IMG/VR virus record: IMGVR_UViG_3300034073_001392
Location: 1 to 26,463 of that record
Direction: 5' to 3' (one strand)
Source of the DNA: a virus
Length of the DNA: 26,463 nucleotides
The notes under the pieces are model-generated. The model had not been told where the DNA came from, searched no databases, and worked only from the letters and a program-made list of their open reading frames with translations. Positions 12,100 through 19,186 of the stretch are shown here, piece after piece. Position 1 is the first letter of the stretch; each line of letters opens with the position of its first letter. The position numbers and the translations under genes were made by a program.

Positions 12100-12319
12100 G
12101 TTGTCACCACAGGCTCAGGCGGTGCTGGATGCCGCCTATCAGCGAATGGACGAAAACCCGCACAACGAGGTAGAAGCAACGCTCGCGGCCGCCCTGCGAG
12201 CTGCTGCGGATCAGGTGGTGCCAGCCCCACATCTTCCGTATGATTCTTGCTGTGATGTAAACGCAGCAGCAATACGCGCCGAACTTTTGGCCATTGCCGT
12301 TGAGCTTGAAGCCCAGTAG
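12092..12319 (+). CDS. Small helical protein, tandem paralogue B, 75 aa
   Basis: I start at the ATG 12092 (MAELSPQAQAVLDAAYQRMD) because it aligns with the start of the preceding paralogue and overlaps its stop by 8 nt; the same frame is open further upstream but is then shadow. It shares SPQAQAVLDA, ATLAAALRAAADQVVPAP and AELLAIAVELEA with paralogue A. The stop is followed by the cassette spacer CAGTAGTCACCTTC. Confidence 0.7.
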   Translation: MAELSPQAQAVLDAAYQRMDENPHNEVEATLAAALRAAADQVVPAPHLPYDSCCDVNAAAIRAELLAIAVELEAQ

Positions 12320-12334
12320 TCACCTTCAACGCCC

Positions 12335-12667
12335 ATGACTGACACAACCCCCCGCGACTTTATCCAGCGACTGGCTAATGCGCTGCACGATGCCGCCGAT
12401 GATGTTGAAGGCTGGGGAAATTATGCCTCCAGTTATTTCCAGGAGAAACATGATCTTCTCGGCAACGTTGCCCGGATTCACGCTATGGCCGACGAAGCTC
12501 GCGCCTACCTTGCCACCACCACTGAGCCTCCGATCAGTAAACAAGAAAACGAACGACGATTCAAGGAATGCCTTCGTATCATTCAAAACACCACTCATGA
12601 AGACCTAGTGGAGCTGATGGGAGAAGAGTTCTTGGAAGAGTTTCGTCGCGCTTCCCAGCGCCAGTAG
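12335..12667 (+). CDS. Hypothetical helical protein, 110 aa
   Basis: ATG at 12335. Sequence block DFIQRLANALHDAADDVEGW and ARIHAMADEARAYLATTTEP looks like the small helical proteins common in cyanobacterial phage accessory regions. The C-terminus is acidic then basic (EFLEEFRRASQRQ). It lacks recognised catalytic motifs. The stop lies within another CAGTAGTCACCTTC spacer. Confidence 0.66.
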   Translation: MTDTTPRDFIQRLANALHDAADDVEGWGNYASSYFQEKHDLLGNVARIHAMADEARAYLATTTEPPISKQENERRFKECLRIIQNTTHEDLVELMGEEFLEEFRRASQRQ

Positions 12668-12727
12668 TCACCTTCGCTACTTGCTCGGCGACTTGCTCGG
12701 TAACTTGCTCGGTGAGCAGTCACCTTC
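12662..12727 (+). repeat. Two spacer copies flanking a 12-bp tandem repeat
   Basis: CAGTAGTCACCTTC (12662-12675) and GAGCAGTCACCTTC (12714-12727) flank three 12-bp units, ACTTGCTCGG followed by CG, TA or TG (12679-12714). Related spacers end the genes at 11254-11267, 11834-11847 and 12314-12327. The two closely spaced copies suggest that a gene between them was lost. Confidence 0.85.
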
Positions 12728-12839
12728 ACTAGGCTACGTAGCGATAGAGCCCAAGCCCCTGTGCGTCCTTGAGGCGTCTCACGCTTGGGCCATCAAACCC
12801 TTCTCTGTTCTGCCTTGGCATCGGGTTGTCCTTTTCCTT

Positions 12840-13256
12840 ATGTCCGCACCCCTCTGGCGCGATCTTGAAGCCGCCTTTGATTCCGTTCAAGACAACGGCT
12901 CATACGACTTCAACGAAGCCTTCACCGTTTGCACCAACGTATTGGCAAAGGGCCTCGGAACGCCAATACTGGCCATGTATTGGCCGAACTGGCAATGCCT
13001 GCCCATGACGCGCACCCCTCTCGCCACCAACCGCATCCACGAAAGCCTCGACGCGGCTCTCGCACGCAAGCGCGTGGTGCTCTGGTACGACGCCAATGGC
13101 GAGTGGGAGACCGAGTTCGAGAGCTATGAGCCTTCCAACGCGGAAAAGCCATGCTCACCACCCTCCAGCAATGGCTTTACGACGAAGGCTTTGACGAAGC
13201 AGGCGATGCCCTTGACGATGAAATCAACCGCGCTGATCAATCCGAATAAACTTTGA
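12840..13256 (+). CDS. Chimeric ORF containing a PglZ-N-terminus-like segment
   Basis: The frame is open from a TTG at 12681 (through the 12-bp repeats, as LLGD/LLGN/LLGE); I start at ATG 12840 (MSAPLWRDLEAAFDSVQDNG). Residues from the internal ATG at 13005 read MTRTPLATNRIHESLDAALA then KRVVLWYDANGEWETEFESY, strongly like the first about 45 residues of BREX-system PglZ proteins, after which similarity stops. The C-terminal about 40 residues (from about 13140) are shadow of the small gene at 13151. It is probably a recombination-made fragment; any function is uncertain. Confidence 0.45.
   Translation: MSAPLWRDLEAAFDSVQDNGSYDFNEAFTVCTNVLAKGLGTPILAMYWPNWQCLPMTRTPLATNRIHESLDAALARKRVVLWYDANGEWETEFESYEPSNAEKPCSPPSSNGFTTKALTKQAMPLTMKSTALINPNKL
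13151..13249 (+). CDS. 32-aa acidic peptide
   Basis: ATG at 13151, TAA at 13247-13249; begins MLTTLQQWLYDEGFDEAGDA and ends INRADQSE. It is acidic and helical with natural composition, in a frame different from the chimeric ORF that overlaps it. It could be the tail end of a truncated gene or a real small gene. It is the last frame before the portal. Confidence 0.42.
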   Translation: MLTTLQQWLYDEGFDEAGDALDDEINRADQSE

Positions 13257-13374
13257 TCCTGCTGGGTCGGTTCAAACCGTAAGGCTGAACGCCGTGTGTG
13301 GCGGTATCGGAGGCCCAGCCATCATTCCCGATTAACCTAGAGCCATAGACTTTGTGCATGGCTAGGCGCAAAAA

Positions 13375-14847
13375 ATGACGTACACCGGTTTCAGGCACTA
13401 TGACCGGAATCTGACGCGCACGGCCACGCAGGTTCAAGATCCCAACGCAGCTTGGGTTGCGCAGGAAGCGCACTGGATCTTGATTGAAGATCTGCTGCAA
13501 GGCACTTATGGAATGCGCCGCAAGCATCGGCGTTACCTCCCCCAAGAACCACGCGAGCAAGACGAAAGTTACGACAACCGCCTAGCCCGCAGCGTTTGCC
13601 CGCCGTATTACCAGCGGCTTGAACGCATGCTGGCCGGCATGTTGACCCGCAAGCCTGTACGCCTTGATGATGTACAAGATGTGATCCGCGAGCAACTGTT
13701 TGACGTTGATCTGGCTGGCAACGATCTCAACATCTTTACGTATGAACTGAGCCGCAAGGTTGTTCGTTACGGCCATGCTGGCGTGTTGGTTGATTTCCCC
13801 AGCCAAGCTGACGACGAAATTCAAAACATCACGGATGTTGCATCGTTGCGTCCGTATTGGGTTACTTACACACCGCGTGACATTCTTGGTTGGCGCTCTG
13901 AACTGGTCAACGGCGCACAACAGTTGGTGCAGCTTCGCTTGATGGAGCGCGTAACCGTTGCCGACGGTGAATACGGCGAAAAACTGGTGGAACAGGTGCG
14001 TGTATTGCGTCCTGGATCATTTGAATTGTTCCGCCAAAACGACCAAACCGGCAACTTTGAAACGGTCGCAGAAGGCACCACCAGCCTTGATTACATCCCC
14101 TTTGCCACCGCTTATTCCAACCGTGTTGGCCTGCTTGAGTCTCGCCCGCCGCTGGAAGATATTGCCGAACTGAACCTAAAGGCGTATCAGATCCAGAGCG
14201 ATCTGGACAACATGTTGCACATTTCTGCAGTGCCGATGCTGGCCTTCTTTGGCTTCCCGTCCAGCGCCGAGGAAGTTAGCGCCGGCCCTGGTGAGGCAAT
14301 CGCATTCCCCGCCGAAGGCCGAGCTGAATACATCGAACCCAGCGGCAATAGCTTCCGTTCGCAGTTTGACCGTCTGCAGCAGCTTGAACGGCAGATCAAC
14401 GAGCTTGGTCTATCCGCTGTGTTGGGTCAAAAGCTGAGCGCTGAAACCGCAGAGGCCAAGCGTATTGATCGCAGCCAAGGCGATTCCACCATGATGGTGA
14501 TTGCCCAGCAGGTGCAGGATCTAATCGACAACTGCCTGCGTTATCACGCTGATTACCTTGGCATTCAGCAGGCTGGCAGCAGCTACGTCAACCGCGATTT
14601 TCTTGGCGCACGCCTTGAACCGCAAGAGATCACCGCACTGCTGCAAACCTACACCGCTGGTGTTATTAGCCAGAAGACGTTGCTCGATCAACTTGCCCAA
14701 GGTGAAGTGCTCGGCGACGATTTCGACGTTGAAGAAGAGCTTGAAGCTACGCAAGCTGGCGGGCTGATTGAAATGGGCGGCTCCGAAAATCTTGGCGCCG
14801 AAGATGTGACTAGCGAAAAAATGCCTAGCGATGAAATGATGCAATGA
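13375..14847 (+). CDS. Portal protein (DUF4055-like)
   Basis: 490 aa, ATG at 13375. Conserved features of DUF4055 portals are visible: RPYWVTYTPRDILGWR in the clip region and YIPFATAYSNRVGLLESRPP followed by LEDIAELNLKAYQIQSDLDN (stem/crown region). The C-terminal about 50 residues are acidic. Portals form the dodecameric DNA channel at one capsid vertex and dock TerL. A six-codon leader ORF (ATGGCTAGGCGCAAAAAATGA) overlaps its start. The stop overlaps the next gene (ATGA). Confidence 0.92.
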   Translation: MTYTGFRHYDRNLTRTATQVQDPNAAWVAQEAHWILIEDLLQGTYGMRRKHRRYLPQEPREQDESYDNRLARSVCPPYYQRLERMLAGMLTRKPVRLDDVQDVIREQLFDVDLAGNDLNIFTYELSRKVVRYGHAGVLVDFPSQADDEIQNITDVASLRPYWVTYTPRDILGWRSELVNGAQQLVQLRLMERVTVADGEYGEKLVEQVRVLRPGSFELFRQNDQTGNFETVAEGTTSLDYIPFATAYSNRVGLLESRPPLEDIAELNLKAYQIQSDLDNMLHISAVPMLAFFGFPSSAEEVSAGPGEAIAFPAEGRAEYIEPSGNSFRSQFDRLQQLERQINELGLSAVLGQKLSAETAEAKRIDRSQGDSTMMVIAQQVQDLIDNCLRYHADYLGIQQAGSSYVNRDFLGARLEPQEITALLQTYTAGVISQKTLLDQLAQGEVLGDDFDVEEELEATQAGGLIEMGGSENLGAEDVTSEKMPSDEMMQ

Positions 14848-16154
14848 CGCAATCCGGCGTAACACCCCGCCTGCTAAACGTTGAGCAGTTTAAGCGGCGC
14901 ATTGATCGCAGGAATCCGGTTGCCAATATCTACCGCAACGCCATTGATCTAAACCGTTTCAGTAATGCGGTCGCTAAGCAGATCGTGCGTGATTACAACG
15001 CCATCATTCTGAGCGCCGTTGACGACCTGAAGCGTATTGATTTTGGTGAGGCTACTGCCGGTGCTGGCATCGTTAGCCCGCAATCAGTGCAAGCTCAGCG
15101 TTTACGCGTCATCCTTGCTCAACTTAAAGAATCGCTAGACGGCTGGGCGGGCAGAAACACGGCGTATGTAGCCACGGAGCTACAGGGTTTAGCTGAGCTG
15201 CAAACTGAATTTGTCACCGAGCAATTGCGGCTTGCGATTGAAGGCGGTCAAGTTGGCGCACGCGGCATTGAACCCAGCGTTGTTGCTCAGCAAGCTGTTC
15301 GCACTGTTGAAGTGTCGCCAAACTTCGCAGCGACTGTCGCCACGGTTGACCCAACTGATCTCAACTTCACGCTGCCTGGCACGGGCGGTTTCAATTTGAC
15401 CGCTGCACAAGGGTCAGCCATCACATTGCCTAATGGTGAAGTCGTATCCAAAGCCTTTCGTGGCCTAGCCGAATCGCAAGCCCAGCGTTTTAACGCCATC
15501 GTTCGCACGGGCCTATTGACTGGTGAACCGACACCACAGATTGCACGCCGCATGGTCGGATCGCTTGACTTTGGCCAGCTCGCAAAAACAGCACGGCAGC
15601 AAGCTTTAGCCGGTGGTGAACTAACCCGCATGGCTGATCATCAGGTGCTCACGATTGTGCGGACCAGTGTGCAGCAGGTGGCCAATGAAGCCAGTCAGCA
15701 GGTGTATCGCTCTAACGAAGATGTAACGCAAAAGTATCAATACCTTGCCACGTTGGACAGCAGAACATCAGCTATCTGCCGTAGTCTTGACGGCAAAACA
15801 TTCAAATACGGTGACGGTCCCACGCCACCTGTTCATTTCAACTGTCGCAGTACAACAATTCCGGTCATTAATTACCGCGCCCTTGGCCTGCGTCCACCAG
15901 AGGAAGTAATTGGCCCAGCAAGACGTGCCGCAGAAGGCGGGCAAGTTTCGGCAGACACAAACTATGGGCAATGGCTGCAACGCCAATCGAAGGAATATCA
16001 AGCCGAAGTACTTGGTAGATCACGGCTGCCATATTTCGAAAAGCTAAGCAAGGATTTTGGCCCGCAGCAGGCTTTGTCCCGCATGGTGCGTGAAGACGGC
16101 AGCGAAGTTACGCTGAAACAGTTGCAAGAGCGTTATGGCAAACCCGCCGCTTAG
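14844..16154 (+). CDS. Minor head protein, Mu gpF/SPP1 gp7-like
   Basis: 436 aa. Residues about 255-345 hold the Phage_Mu_F-type block: TIVRTSVQQVANEASQQVYR, then YLATLDSRTSAICRSLDGKT and PPVHFNCRSTTIPV (conserved Cys and His). The final region (NYGQWLQRQSKEYQAEVLGR) is a frequent C-terminal extension. Such proteins sit in a few copies inside the head near the portal and assist assembly or DNA ejection. It overlaps the portal gene by ATGA. Confidence 0.88.
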   Translation: MTQSGVTPRLLNVEQFKRRIDRRNPVANIYRNAIDLNRFSNAVAKQIVRDYNAIILSAVDDLKRIDFGEATAGAGIVSPQSVQAQRLRVILAQLKESLDGWAGRNTAYVATELQGLAELQTEFVTEQLRLAIEGGQVGARGIEPSVVAQQAVRTVEVSPNFAATVATVDPTDLNFTLPGTGGFNLTAAQGSAITLPNGEVVSKAFRGLAESQAQRFNAIVRTGLLTGEPTPQIARRMVGSLDFGQLAKTARQQALAGGELTRMADHQVLTIVRTSVQQVANEASQQVYRSNEDVTQKYQYLATLDSRTSAICRSLDGKTFKYGDGPTPPVHFNCRSTTIPVINYRALGLRPPEEVIGPARRAAEGGQVSADTNYGQWLQRQSKEYQAEVLGRSRLPYFEKLSKDFGPQQALSRMVREDGSEVTLKQLQERYGKPAA

Positions 16155-16410
16155 GCACTTCAAGGACGGTTACGTTTACAGCGATGCCGTGTGCGCCCTT
16201 GTTGGTGAAACCTGGATCAACGCCATTTACACCAATGAAGGCTGGTTTACGCCCGATCTAGGCACTAAATTGGATGCAGTTGCCGAATGGCGCGATGCCT
16301 CTGAAGAAAGGTCGGAGCAAGAAAGTCATTCAGGAGAACATCAAACGCGAAATCAAGGCGGGCAAGCCTCCAAAACAGGCGGTCGCAATCGCCTACGCAA
16401 AAGCCGGTAA
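16135..16410 (+). CDS. Hypothetical protein, 91 aa, with double-coding 3' end
   Basis: ATG at 16135 overlaps the minor head gene by 20 nt. The first about 55 residues look genuine ([20 protein letters not shown], then [20 protein letters not shown]). The remaining about 37 residues are Gln/Gly/Arg-rich and overlap the gene at 16295-16429 in another frame by 116 nt, so they are probably an unstructured tail. Location between head genes suggests a virion-associated or assembly role, not proven. Confidence 0.6.
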   Translation: MANPPLRHFKDGYVYSDAVCALVGETWINAIYTNEGWFTPDLGTKLDAVAEWRDASEERSEQESHSGEHQTRNQGGQASKTGGRNRLRKSR

Positions 16411-16429
16411 ATCACGCAAGAAAAAGTAA
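16295..16429 (+). CDS. 44-aa very basic phage protein (DUF6496-like)
   Basis: ATG at 16295, TAA at 16427-16429 overlapping the next ATG (TAATG). Sequence begins [20 protein letters not shown] and continues [18 protein letters not shown] with a lysine tail. The 'GKPxKQAVAIAxxKAGxS' block is a widespread small phage and prophage protein pattern, similar to the end of DUF6496. Function is unknown; the charge suggests DNA or capsid contact. Confidence 0.75.
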   Translation: MPLKKGRSKKVIQENIKREIKAGKPPKQAVAIAYAKAGKSRKKK

Positions 16430-16659
16430 TGGCAATCGGCATCGGTTCACGCGTTAGCTGGATTTACCAAGGCACGCGCACTTACGGCACAGTGACGGGC
16501 AGGGCTGGCAATCGCGCCACCATTGAAGGTCCGTCTGGTGGCAGGATCACACGCGTCGGTAGCAGCGACGACCCGATTTTGCGTATCACATCTGAATCCA
16601 CCGGCAACCCAGTTTTGAAAAAGCGATCAGAATTACGTGAAGCGCCTAAACGCAAATGA
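16429..16659 (+). CDS. Hva1/Tudor-like small protein, 76 aa
   Basis: ATG at 16429 within TAATG. The sequence shows the beta-barrel pattern IGSRVSWIYQGTRTYGTVTG then GGRITRVGSSDDPILRIT and GNPVLKKRSEL, which matches the hypervariable-A1-type Tudor-like domain found in small phage and bacterial proteins. Exact role unknown; a small DNA- or protein-binding module. It overlaps the next gene by ATGA. Confidence 0.72.
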   Translation: MAIGIGSRVSWIYQGTRTYGTVTGRAGNRATIEGPSGGRITRVGSSDDPILRITSESTGNPVLKKRSELREAPKRK

Positions 16660-16847
16660 AGGGCAAAATTTGGGAGGGCAGTTGCACCTACCTCAAGTGC
16701 GCTGACGGTCTAATTGAGGGCCGCTTTCTATTCCCCGTGCCAAACACGCCGGAGGGCCTTGGTGCATTGATGGGGCGTCTTGCCGAAGGCGTTGAAGTCA
16801 TTACCTGCACCGAAAATGATGACGATGAGGATGAAGACGATGATTGA
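16656..16847 (+). CDS. Small protein with acidic tail, 63 aa
   Basis: ATG at 16656 overlaps the previous stop. A compact beta-rich N-terminus (KIWEGSCTYLKCADGLIEGR) is followed by a tail of almost only Asp and Glu (ENDDDEDEDDD). Such tails are typical of small structural mimics or assembly factors, but nothing specific can be said. Its stop overlaps the next start region. Confidence 0.65.
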   Translation: MKGKIWEGSCTYLKCADGLIEGRFLFPVPNTPEGLGALMGRLAEGVEVITCTENDDDEDEDDD

Positions 16848-17112
16848 GTATCGCGGGGAAAAATTTGACGGCTACAACAAACCCAAGCGCACACCAAATC
16901 ATCCGACCAAATCCCACGCTGTTCTGGCTAAGGAAGGCGAAAAGGTCAAGCTGATCAGGTTTGGCCAGCAAGGGGTATCAGGCTCACCGCCGCGTGAAGG
17001 CGAATCAGAAGCGGCCAAGGCCAGACGGGCATCCTTCAAAGCCAGGCACGCCAAGAACATTGCCAAGGGCAAAATGTCTGCTGCCTACTGGAGTGACCGC
17101 AGTAAATGGTGA
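16840..17112 (+). CDS. Conserved phage protein of head module, 90 aa
   Basis: I start at ATG 16840 (MIEYRGEKFDGYNKPKRTPN) because the upstream in-frame residues are the shadow of the acidic tail. The blocks GYNKPKRTPNHPTKSHAVLA, KVKLIRFGQQGVSGSPPREG and RHAKNIAKGKMSAAYWSDRS match a conserved protein common in phage head modules. It is strongly basic. Biochemical function is unknown. Its stop abuts that of the convergent gene (TGATCA at 17110-17115). Confidence 0.78.
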   Translation: MIEYRGEKFDGYNKPKRTPNHPTKSHAVLAKEGEKVKLIRFGQQGVSGSPPREGESEAAKARRASFKARHAKNIAKGKMSAAYWSDRSKW

Positions 17113-17307
17113 TCAACGGCCTTCGCGCTGGTGTATCCGATCCTTGAGTTCAGCGACGTACTTACGCAACGCGTTGGCGTTATCCGCGTGCCAGCGGTCG
17201 TGGGTCTTTAGATATTCCCGTGTATGCAGATCAATCGCCTTCAATAGGTGATGAATGATCGGGTTCCATGGTTCCCGCACTGGTGTATCCCATTCACGAC
17301 GGGACAT
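17113..17307 (-). CDS. 64-aa protein, antisense within the late operon
   Basis: ATG at 17305-17307 (MSRREWDTPVREPWNPIIHH); a TTG start at 17316 is possible. The sequence has natural composition and a conserved-looking end (HDRWHADNANALRKYVAELK, then DRIHQREGR). It is the only minus-strand gene right of 8511, convergent with its left neighbour and divergent from the scaffold gene. A weak P-type promoter may lie at 17339-17367, with AGGGTTTACCGCC similar to the P4 element. Function is unknown. Confidence 0.62.
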   Translation of the reverse strand: MSRREWDTPVREPWNPIIHHLLKAIDLHTREYLKTHDRWHADNANALRKYVAELKDRIHQREGR

Positions 17308-17364
17308 GACGTGCAAAAAGCAGCGTTTACTTATACACTTTGGCGGTAAACCCTACGGGTCACA

Positions 17365-18060
17365 ATGTCTGAAGAACAACTGCAGGAAGCTACGCCGACT
17401 GCAAGCCCCGAAGATCTTGACAAGCTAAAGCGCAGCATTGAGGCGCTAGAGCGCAAGAACTTTGAACTGATCGGCAAGCTTAAAGAGCAAAAAGAAAAAA
17501 CCGTTTCGGTTCCTGATGGTGTAGACGTTCAGGAGCTTTTGGACTTCAAGCGCAAAAAAGAACAGGAAGAACTTGAATCCAAGGGTAAGTACGACGAAGC
17601 CCTAAAGCAGTACGCCCAACAGTTTCAAGAACGCGAGGAAGGTTACAAAAAGCGCATCGCTGAACTTGAGTCAAAGCTGACCGTTAATCAGCTAGACAAT
17701 CGCGTTGTTGCCATCCTTGCTGAACAGGGTGCCCATAATCCGCATGATGCGTTGCGCCTTGTCCGTGATCAGCTAAAGCTTGATGAAAACGGCAACCCCG
17801 TAGCAGTGGACGGTTACAACGAAGTGCCCATGGAACAATGGGTTTCACGCCTTAAAGAAGAGCGTGGCTACCTGTTCAAGCCACCCACCATCAAGGGCTC
17901 CGGCGCTCCCGTGATCAGCCGCTCTGGCTCTGGCGAGGTTCCTATCGGCACCAAAAACCCATTCAGCCGTGAGCATTTCAACCTCACCGAACAATCCCGC
18001 CTGTTCAAAACTGACCGCGATCTATACGAACGCTTGAAGGCAGCCGCAAACAATGCTTAA
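17365..18060 (+). CDS. Capsid scaffolding protein
   Basis: 231 aa. Long coiled coil (residues about 17-110: LDKLKRSIEALERKNFELIG, then RKKEQEELESKGKYDEALKQ), charged and without cysteine, then a region with NPFSREHFNLTEQSRLFKTD that is typical of scaffolds ending next to the capsid gene. It assembles the prohead and then leaves. It directly precedes the major capsid gene, as in most siphoviruses. Confidence 0.85.
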   Translation: MSEEQLQEATPTASPEDLDKLKRSIEALERKNFELIGKLKEQKEKTVSVPDGVDVQELLDFKRKKEQEELESKGKYDEALKQYAQQFQEREEGYKKRIAELESKLTVNQLDNRVVAILAEQGAHNPHDALRLVRDQLKLDENGNPVAVDGYNEVPMEQWVSRLKEERGYLFKPPTIKGSGAPVISRSGSGEVPIGTKNPFSREHFNLTEQSRLFKTDRDLYERLKAAANNA

Positions 18061-18143
18061 TATGTAACCGTTAGACGCGAATTGGCTACGCCGTCCGTCA
18101 TTGGGTTACGCCCGCATCGTAAAACCATTCTTGAGGATTAGTC

Positions 18144-19172
18144 ATGGCGACCCTTCGCTCTGACATCATCATCCCCGAGGTATTTACGCCTTACGTCATT
18201 GAGCAAACCACTCAGCGTGATGCCTTCTTGGCTTCCGGTGTGGTGCAGCCCATGGCGGAGCTGAATGCCACCGAGGGCGGTGATTTCATCAACGTTCCCT
18301 TCTGGAAAGCAAACCTTTCCGGCGACTTTGAGGTGCTGACTGATAGCTCCTCGCTGACCCCTGGCAAGATCCAAGCTGATAAGCAAATCGGCGTGATCCT
18401 GCACCGTGGCCGTGCCTTTGAGGCCCGTGATCTGGCTGCTCTTGCTGCTGGTTCTGACCCCATGGCTGCCATCGGCGCCAAGATCGCTGATTATGTTGCC
18501 AACCAGCGTCAAAAGGATCTGCTGTCCTGCCTGCAGGGTGTGTTCGGTTCGCTGAACGCCAACACCAGCAGCTCTGCCTTCTTCGATCTCTGCATCGACT
18601 CGGCTTCTGCTGATACCCCTACCACTCTGAGCCCCCGCCACGTTGCTGAGGCCCGCGCCATCCTTGGCGATCAGGGTGACAAGCTGGCTGCTGTGGCCAT
18701 GCACTCCAAGGTGTATTACGACCTTGTTGAGCGTCGCGCCATTGATTACGTCAGCACTGACGAAGCTCGCGGCACCTCCACCACCCAATCCGGTGGTTCC
18801 ATGGCTGCTGCCTACGGCGGCGAAGTGCGCGTGCCGACCTACATGGGTCTGCGTGTGATCGTGTCCGACGACGTGCCTACTGCTGGTTCCGGTAGCACCA
18901 CTGAGTACGGCACTTATTTCTTCACCTCTGGTGCAGTGGCTTCGGGCGAACAGCTCGCCATGCAGACTGAAACCGACCGTGACATCCTCGCCAAGAGTGA
19001 TGCAATGTCGATTGACCTGCACTACTGCTATCACCCCGTGGGTGCTAAGTGGGGCGTCACCACTGTTAACCCGACTCGCGCACAGCTTGAAACCGTGGCC
19101 AACTGGTCCAAGGTGTATGAGCTGAAGAACATTGGCATTGTGCGTGCCACCAACGTCTCCAACATGGACTGA
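18144..19172 (+). CDS. Major capsid protein
   Basis: 342 aa, ATG at 18144 with GAGG 7 nt upstream. The N-terminus (SDIIIPEVFTPYVIEQTTQR) and the blocks GGDFINVPFWKANLSGDFEV and GVILHRGRAFEARDLAALAA are typical of one branch of HK97-fold capsid proteins; the fold is inferred. Codon use is the most biased in the window, as for a highly expressed gene. The 83-nt leader (18061-18143) contains GTAACC/GGTTAC inverted segments, perhaps affecting mRNA stability. Confidence 0.93.
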   Translation: MATLRSDIIIPEVFTPYVIEQTTQRDAFLASGVVQPMAELNATEGGDFINVPFWKANLSGDFEVLTDSSSLTPGKIQADKQIGVILHRGRAFEARDLAALAAGSDPMAAIGAKIADYVANQRQKDLLSCLQGVFGSLNANTSSSAFFDLCIDSASADTPTTLSPRHVAEARAILGDQGDKLAAVAMHSKVYYDLVERRAIDYVSTDEARGTSTTQSGGSMAAAYGGEVRVPTYMGLRVIVSDDVPTAGSGSTTEYGTYFFTSGAVASGEQLAMQTETDRDILAKSDAMSIDLHYCYHPVGAKWGVTTVNPTRAQLETVANWSKVYELKNIGIVRATNVSNMD

Positions 19173-19186
19173 GGAGGACACTAACA

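Noticed and set aside
12681-12839. TTG-started extension through the 12-bp repeat for the chimeric ORF
   Set aside because: Could be real (LLGD/LLGN/LLGE), but the segment is between cassette spacers and lacks a ribosome site; kept only as a note.
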